From Verticillium longisporum (Eukaryota > Ascomycota > Sordariomycetes > Glomerellales > Plectosphaerellaceae), in assembly GCA_019188255.1 (NCBI GenBank), contig JAETXT010000009.1, positions 2,666,001 to 2,730,000 on the forward strand: a stretch of 64,000 nt of DNA, in the 5' to 3' direction. The notes beneath the pieces were generated by a model. The model saw only the letters and a program-made list of their open reading frames with translations, was not told the DNA's origin and did not search any database. The translations under genes were made by a program, and so were the position numbers. This document shows, piece by piece, positions 57,780 to 64,000 of this stretch (its first letter is position 1; every line of letters begins with the position of its first letter).

Positions 57780-58434
57780 ATGGCCATGTCTTGCAGGTAC
57801 GCGGCTCGCAGCTGCGCCCGTCAGCTGCGCACCGCCAGCTCCCTCCGCGCTTCCGCCTCTTCTTTCCAGACCCGAACCCCTGCGACAGCGAGACGGCACA
57901 ACTCGACCGAGGCTGCGCCTGCGGCAAACCCCAAGATTGAGACCATTGTCGACCAGATCAGCAAGCTCACTCTCCTCGAGACCGCCGACCTCGTCTCCAC
58001 CCTGAAGGTATGCACACACAAGACCGCCGGACCGCATTGGCCTCGGGCCTTGTGACTTGCGAACGCTTGCTTACCGTATCGCCTCGTGCCCCCCCTTATA
58101 GTCCCGACTCAACATCCCCGACCTGCCTGTCGGTGGCTTCGCCGCTGGCCCTGCCGCCGCCGCCCCTGCTGCTGCTGCCGCCGAGGAGGCTGACGAGCCC
58201 GCCCCCGCCGCCGCCGAGAAGAGCGTCTTCAACGTCAAGCTCATGGCCTTCGATGCCGGCTCCAAACCCAAGGTCATCAAGGAGATCAAGAACCTGCTGG
58301 GTCTCAGCTTGGTCGACAGCAAGAAGTTCGTCGAGAGCGCCCCGAAGCTGATGAAGGAGAACGTGCCCAAGGACGAGGCCGAGAAGATTATCGCCACGCT
58401 GAAGGAGCTCGGCGCCACGGTCGAGATGGAGTAA
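57780..58434 (+). CDS. MNP1: Mitochondrial large-subunit ribosomal protein bL12m (L7/L12)
   Basis: Stalk protein of the mitochondrial large ribosomal subunit that recruits translational GTPases. Exons are 57780-58007 and 58102-58434, both whole codons, giving 186 aa. The N-terminal ~40 residues are Arg/Ser/Ala-rich (ARQLRTASSLRASASS, ARRHNSTEAA), a mitochondrial presequence. The L12 N-terminal dimerisation part follows (IETIVDQISKLTLLETADLVSTLK), then an Ala/Glu/Pro-rich hinge (about 25 residues). The compact C-terminal domain has SVFNVKLMAFDAGSKPKVIKE, LGLSLVDSKKFVESAP and EAEKIIATLKELGATVEME, nearly canonical L7/L12. The start ATG at 57780 has CACAATGGCC context; a second ATG follows two codons later. 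Confidence 0.95.
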
Positions 58435-58843
58435 ACGGAATTTGCCTTCCTCGCACAGCAACGACGGGCTTCCAAGGACGAGAGGACATCCGGTGGCATT
58501 TGATGGGAATGGGACCTGGACTACCTAGATGGATGTGTATTGAGTGTATAAACACCCATGTAACAATAACAACATGTACCCCCATTTTTTGTTTCATATT
58601 GCTTCCAAGGCGATCACTGTCACTGGGACACAAACGACACGTGTGGCCGACTCGGCTGAAATCTAATTCTGCATCAGATGCACAGAGGGCTTCATGCCAA
58701 ACCGCGCGCATACACAAAGGACAACCGTGGTATCTTGACCAGAGGGGAACACGCCGGTCCCCCCTTTTTTTCAACGCCCACCCATACCTATGAGACCTCA
58801 CACCCAACGCCAGATTTTCATGCACAGATGAGAAAGCAACACT
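58435..58843. other. Convergent spacer MNP1/CTK3
   Basis: 3' UTRs of two convergent genes. No coding signal or structured RNA recognised. Confidence 0.5.
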
Positions 58844-59990
58844 TTAGTGAGAGGTACCGTTGCCATGGCCGCGGCCACTGGCGCCGTTATGATCCTTACG
58901 ACCGTAGAGGTCATCCAGATCACGGGGTGTGTAGTGGGGGCACTGCTGAGCAACAGCCGCCTCACGGGCAAGAAACTCCTCGCGGCCCATCGTATGATCG
59001 TCCTCGCCGAGGTCACTAGTCTCCTCCCAGAGGCGATCAATCTCGGCGTCGCGGTCCCGGATGGCCCAGATGTCCTCGCGGAGCCTCTTGTGGCGCTCGC
59101 GGTCTTCTTCGATGCGCTGCTCAATCTGGCGCTTGTCGAGCCCGGGGGCAGACGGGCGACCGGGTTTGGGGATCGTCTGGCTGGGCGGCATGTCGCCGAG
59201 GTCCTGGTCACCCTGGACAGGCGACGAGAGGCCGGCATCATGAGCGCTGGTTTCGCGGTCCTTGAGGACCTCCTCGATCTGGACCACGACTTGGTTCTCA
59301 ATGTGTCCCTTGTTCTCAAGACACTGAAGGACCTGCAGCGGATTAGTCACCGCCAGACTCGTCACATAGAGTCGGATGTGAGCCAACTCAGGGCACTCAC
59401 CAGGCGGACAACCCTGACGTTCGCAGCGCCGGAAGCATTCTCAGGAGCGACGGCGTCAACGATGCGGATGATGTCGCGCTGCACCATGGTGATGTAGTTG
59501 AGGTGGTTTTCCTTCTTGGCCATGTCCATGATGTGCTCGATGCAGAACATGATGTTGGCGCGCGTATTCATGTTAGACTGTGTTCAATGTCAGCAGAGTG
59601 CACCTTTGCTGTTGTCGAATGAGTTGATTTTACCCGCTCAAGCTGCTCGAGGATGCAGGAGTGAAGATCCTCATCCATGTCCTTGTACTTCATGGCGTAC
59701 GCGGCCGCTTTCTGATGGGACACGACTGTCGCATTCAGATGCTGCAGCTGGCTGGAGAAGCGCATGCGCACCTCAAAAGGATCAGCCATGGTGACGCTTT
59801 CGGCAGATTCGGGCTCAAGATCGGTGCTGGAGGAAGTGTTGATGTTGTGGCGAAACTGGATCGAAGCAGGAAGGTCGATAAGAGGAGGCGGAAAATCGTG
59901 GAGGGGACTGATGGAGTCGTCTCGGACGAGAGAACGAAGCCTGGGGCTCTCGATGATTCCCACAGGGCTGTTCTCTTCAGAAGACGCCAT
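58844..59990 (-). CDS. CTK3: CTD kinase I subunit gamma (Ctk3-like), three exons
   Basis: Regulatory subunit of the CTDK-I kinase that phosphorylates Ser2 of the RNA polymerase II C-terminal domain during elongation. Exons on the minus strand are 59990-59634, 59577-59401 and 59332-58844, all whole codons, giving 340 aa. The first ~65 residues are a variable Ser/Pro-rich extension. The conserved CID-like helical domain then reads DPFEVRMRFSSQLQHLNATV, KYKDMDEDLHSCILEQLE, SNMNTRANIMFCIEHIMDMA and VQRDIIRIVDAVAPENASGAANV. The second half is a charged coiled coil (KRQIEQRIEEDRERHKRLRED, EIDRLWEET) for binding the kinase/cyclin partner. The start ATG at 59990 is the first in frame; shorter starts exist but lack support. 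Confidence 0.9.
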
Positions 59991-60790
59991 CTCGCTTTGC
60001 GATTGTCGATACAGCGGCTTCTCCGGGGGAGTGCTAGCGTGGTATGTGGAGTACTAGGTGCGAATCCGCCATTCGCACGTGGGAAATAAGTATGACCCGC
60101 CTCTCAAGACCAGCGGGGCAGTCAGGCATCACAGGCCTTTCAGTTCACTGCCACCAACCACTCACCTAGGTACAGTACCTGGTAAGTCCATCACATTAAG
60201 GAACATGTTGAATTATATTCTTATGTGCCGGCAAATATTTTCGTTCAAGAAAACTTCATTCTTATTAATTCTTAGTCATTTCACAAACTCATCAACGTTG
60301 AGGTGCTCCATTGTAATACAGGACACGCCACATCTTCAACACCAAGTGCCCAAGATCTCACATGTTAAAAATGACAAAAGATGTAATTCAGTCCTACATC
60401 GCTCTCTTATCGAGAGCTTCTTGGCCCAAGGAGCGGTTCACGCTAAGAATTTGAATGCACAGAGGGGCTGGTAATCTGCATTTTGGCCAGATTAGAATCA
60501 ACCGTTTGTGGCCCTCGATGCACATGTGAACACAGATAGCACAAGCGAAGCTTCTCAAAGTGCTCTGACAACCGATTTCGGGTATTGTTAAATCGACGTT
60601 CACTTTGCCGCATTCTTCCAAAGGGTCATTGTCCGACCTAGTACAAAGACAACCTAACAAACCATAACCAGGCAATCACATCCGTCCTGACTCCCAGGTA
60701 AAGAAGCGAGCGTTCCTCACGCCCATCTGCAGCAATCCTATCCCAGGGCTCAACCTCATCTCCATCGCCCCAAGCCATGCCAGACATCAC
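59991..60790. other. AT-richer intergenic region upstream of CTK3
   Basis: 800 bp between two minus-strand genes. The part from about 60180 to 60640 is clearly AT-richer than the rest of the window (runs such as ttatattcttat and ttcttattaattc). No gene or repeat family is recognised. Confidence 0.5.
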
Positions 60791-62348
60791 CTAGGCATCC
60801 TCCACACGAGCTTTTTTGCTCAACCCTTGGCCCACTGCCTCGTCCACTGATTTCCTCTTCCCGTTTGAAGAGTTCTGGCCATAGTGCTTCTCCCACCTTT
60901 CATGCGCCGCCAGAAGGCGCGCGTACTCCAGCTCAACACTGCCCAGGGCCTCGTTCAGCTTTTCGCGACGCTCGGGAAGGTCGATCTGGCCGAGGATATC
61001 TTTGTTCTGTCGATAAACGCGCTGCTTGGCAAACATGCGCCAGAGGCGATACTGGTGTGCCTCGGCTCGCGTTGGCTTGGCTTTCTTATCGACACCAAAG
61101 CTGGGCTGCACGGATGCAGGGAGTTGTGACATGGTATGCATTTCGACCAACCGGGCAAATTGCCTCGGGGCGATCTTGGTTTTGCGGCGCAACTTGTCGA
61201 GAAGGTCCGAGTCGACAATGTCGCGAGGCACCGCCTTGGACGAGTCGTCGGGCACGTTGATGTCAGTGTTGATGCGGACCTGGGCGAATTCGGGAACGGT
61301 TTTCAGATAAGTGAGGTCCGAAAGGTCTCGCATGTCATCGAAAGCCTCATTGGGGTCCTCGACAGTGAGCTCCATGGCCAGGGGGTTGGCAAGGTAGTGC
61401 TCGAATATGCTCTTGTAGAGTCTGGCGCCAATACCCTTGCCCTGGAAGGGCGGCAGGATGACGAACTGCGACAGACGAGTTCGGCAGGGGAGATTAGTGA
61501 TCTCAAAATCGCCCTTGGGAAGCTCCCAGTCGGCCGCAGGAGACGCCGGAGGTGAGGGCGCCTGGAAGTAGAAGAATCGGTATATGGTGGAGTATCCCAC
61601 AAAGGTGTACGGTGACTGAGCTGCATCATCGGCGACAGGTTGTTTCCTGTAAAGCAGGAAGACGGTCCATCGGGCGGCGTCCTCCGGTACCTTCCACGGG
61701 TCTGCCGCCTGGGGATCCCGGGCAATATAGGAGCCACCCTCGATGAAGAGTGGTACGAAAATCTCGACTCGGGTGATCAGCTGATGAATGGCAGGATCCG
61801 TAAGGCTGCCTTTGCGGATCTCGTATGTTCCATCCTGGGTCTCGAAGCTCGTGTGCAGCTCTCCAGGTGGCTTCCATTCTTTCGTAGTCTTCTGCACACT
61901 GGCCTCGAAATCCTTGACACTGGAGAAGGCAACTAGCGCCATTGATTAGCAACGGACGCTTCAACCGCGATGCTCATTTGAGGGACCAAACTCACTTGTG
62001 GGCAGATGCTCCTGCAGAACAGCCCTGATGTCCGTTGGCTCTGTGTCGCCTATAGCCTTGAATTTCTCTTTCGACGTGATCTGGACGTGAGGGCGCATGT
62101 CGTTGGCGGAGTAGCGAAGGTTGATCTTGAGACCCTTGTAGCCAAAGATCTGCTCCTCATTACCGAAGATGGGATATGTGAATCTCGGATTGAACGTGGC
62201 GATCGCTTTGAGGCCCGCATCGGTCGGCCTGACGAGGCCGATGTTCAGGGCGTCATTGGCATTCGCCGACCCTGCGGCGTGAGGCGGTTAGCGCAAGCAG
62301 GAAGGTGCATTTGGGGACATGCGACGTACATTCACCCTCCTCGGCCAT
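60791..62348 (-). CDS. HAT1: Type B histone acetyltransferase catalytic subunit Hat1, three exons
   Basis: GNAT-family acetyltransferase that acetylates Lys5 and Lys12 of newly made histone H4, in complex with the WD-repeat protein Hat2. Exons on the minus strand are 62348-62330 (seven codons), 62271-61996 and 61932-60791, giving 478 aa. The joins yield MAEEGEWSANANDALNIGL at the start, a family signature, and HLPTIAFSSVKDFEASV at the second join. The first domain contains FNPRFTYPIFGNEEQIFGY. The GNAT core has the acetyl-CoA-binding LSQFVILPPFQGKGIGARLY with QGKGIG, and the downstream LTVEDPNEAFDDMRD is the H4-binding/catalytic segment with its Glu and Asp residues. The C-terminal ~150 residues are helical and end in basic KRKSVDE and KKARVEDA, a possible nuclear localisation signal. 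The gene is intact. Confidence 0.94.
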
Positions 62349-63777
62349 GACGAATCGAGGAAGAAAGCTCTTGTTGATTGAAGCTGTATGTTGAAGCGCT
62401 TGTCTTAGCAGCGATAGCAGGTGCGACGTAAGGGAGTTTGGGTGGGCTTTGCTGCAGCAGGAATGGGTGGACGACCTAGAAAACGAAGCTCGCGATCTTG
62501 AGGTTGCAATCGCGACGCGGTCGCGACGTGTCGAGGACCAGGGATAAAGTGGTTTCTGCTGATGTAAGGCAGTCCCCGTGGATCGAGAAGCTGGAAGCCC
62601 CGGTCAAACAGAAGCTCTGAAGGCATCTGGTACTGCGCTAATTTTCTCGCCTAACATTCTTACACAGTACCTACCTAGGTAGGCTGGTACATCTTGGGCG
62701 ACCGCCATCCTGCTGTGCGGGCCGCCAGCACTGTCCTTCAGCGATCTCTGCACCCCGCTGGGCGATGCTTGAGACAATGCCACAAGGGGTCTTGAAGTCA
62801 TGCTTTACCATCGTGGCTTCTATGAGATCGGTTGGCTTTCCAAGACCAGATTTTTCCTTTTGACAATACCTGCGGCCAGAACTTGCTTGAACATCTAGTG
62901 CATCTAGATGTAGATAGATACCTCTTCCTCTCGGGAGCTGGCTCGCTACCAGATGACAGGGATCAAAAGACCGAGCCTTCCCGATGAGGGTGTATGGGCG
63001 GGGGGGGACCAAGGAGCCCGATTGAAGCTTAAGTGTTAATGCCTCCGGCCTACATTGTATCCTGCGAAGCCTATGGGGTTTGAAGCACTTGCTTCGTTGA
63101 TTATGATGAAGGATGGAGGTTGTACATGTGTCAATAACAGAAATGAAGTCTACAGGATGGAGAGCCCGAGTCTACACATTTGCCCTGGCCCAACGCCATG
63201 GGATTTCTAGATCCACGATTTGGATGACATTCGTCACATGGAATCTGGAGGGCAATGTTGGCTGAAATGCCGGCTGAGTTCAATAACGACATAGCGTCAC
63301 TGGTAGCCCCCTTCAATTTGATTGAAAATCATCAACGAAGAGGTTCGAATATCGGCCTTTGGTGCTCCTCTGATCAGTCAAGCTGCGCCTCAGCACAAGA
63401 GGCCCAGTTGTCTCTTGCAGGTCATCTACCTTGATAGACTCGATAGAAGCGAGGCTCCAACGATCCTCCAACGGACATCGAAACGAGTGGGGGTTGGCAT
63501 GGGGGCGTTCGTGGCACTGACTGGCGCTGTCTTGGCTGCAGGGTCCAACGCGCGGTTGCGACCGCTCCAGCCCCGTTTGGGCAAGTCCAGCAGTTCCGAG
63601 TCCCTCAAGGTGTTCCATTCCACAATGCCGCATTGGATCCTACGAGGTACATCATTCTCGAGCTCCCGCCTCTTTTCCTGCTGGCTCGACTGTCCCCAGC
63701 CGTGCTCGATTGTCTCTGCTTCACCTTGACTCAAGTCAATCGACCAGCACCTGCAGCTCATCCGCAGATCCGGCACC
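62349..63777. other. Divergent intergenic region HAT1 / right-edge gene
   Basis: About 1.4 kb with no conserved reading frame. A palindromic tacctacctaggtagg stretch lies at about 62669-62684. Confidence 0.5.
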
Positions 63778-64000
63778 ATGGGCGGGCTATTCCTGTTGCT
63801 CGTGCTTTGCGTAGGTACACCCTGAAGTACAACCTCCATTCAAGCCTACGGCAAGATCTAGCGATGCTGACACGAAGTGACAACAGGCTGTCATGGCCGT
63901 CGCGTAAGCCCTCAGTCCCTTTCGAAGCAGCCGCCGTCTTCCGACTTGACTGACCACAGGACGCAGCTCCTTTCTGGCCGGCTCGCTACCTCTCGCCGTC
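63778..64000 (+). CDS. 5' end of a probable ZIP-family metal transporter (SLC39A9/Atx2-like), truncated by the window edge
   Basis: Only the first exons are present. From ATG 63778 (CACCATGGGC) exon 1 is 63778-63810 and ends at a GTAGGT donor; a 17-nt micro-exon 63887-63903 lies between acceptor acaacag and donor GTAAGC; exon 3 starts at 63960 and runs off the window. The join encodes a hydrophobic N-terminus, MGGLFLLLVLC then AVMAVA then TQLLSGRLA, which resembles the first transmembrane helix of fungal Golgi/vacuolar ZIP9/Atx2-type transporters. The assignment rests on about 30 residues and recognition of the helix pattern, so it is tentative. The rest of the gene should follow immediately to the right. 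Confidence 0.5.

Overview
The window is nuclear DNA from a filamentous ascomycete (Pezizomycotina, most likely Sordariomycetes and probably Hypocreales). The evidence is short introns (about 50-160 nt) with GTRNGT donors and CTAAC-like branch points, a GC-rich coding bias, a Zn2Cys6 regulator, a STE3-type pheromone receptor, a fused THI6 enzyme and 5-kb to 15-kb fungal housekeeping genes. I see no bacterial, viral, CRISPR, transposon, rRNA or convincing tRNA feature.

Layout from left to right ((-) means minus strand): STE3/Pre-1 pheromone receptor (-); mitochondrial ssDNA-binding protein Rim1; glutathione synthetase (-); a low-complexity single-pass membrane protein (-); a Rad54/ATRX-like SNF2 ATPase; 5-aminolevulinate synthase (hem1); a Zn2Cys6 transcription factor; bifunctional thiamine enzyme Thi6; an isochorismatase-family hydrolase (-); a fungal protein of unknown function with an in-frame TAG (-); an SGNH esterase related to isoamyl-acetate esterase (-); U3 snoRNP protein Utp10; alternative NADH dehydrogenase; the roughly 15-kb midasin gene MDN1/REA1 (-); mitochondrial ribosomal protein L7/L12; CTD-kinase subunit Ctk3 (-); histone acetyltransferase Hat1 (-); and, at the right edge, the first exons of a probable ZIP-family metal transporter. 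Most are dispersed housekeeping genes. There is no metabolic cluster, although ribosome biogenesis (UTP10, MDN1, mitochondrial L7/L12) is concentrated between 34 and 58 kb.

The most striking structural observation is that four conserved genes are broken by small frame changes: hem1 once, UTP10 twice, the NADH dehydrogenase once and MDN1 five times. Most fit a loss of one or two bases in a short homopolymer or dinucleotide run. Three of these genes are essential in yeast, so sequence error is the simplest reading. A different kind of lesion, a single in-frame TAG in the 28.0-30.0 kb gene, is not an indel. It sits in the UAG context favoured by the sexual-stage A-to-I mRNA editing known in Sordariomycetes, so it deserves a separate test. 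The SGNH esterase keeps its catalytic Ser, Asp and His but has lost the conserved GxND block. Intergenic DNA carries a dispersed CTAGGTAGGTA motif, and several introns hold tandem repeats.
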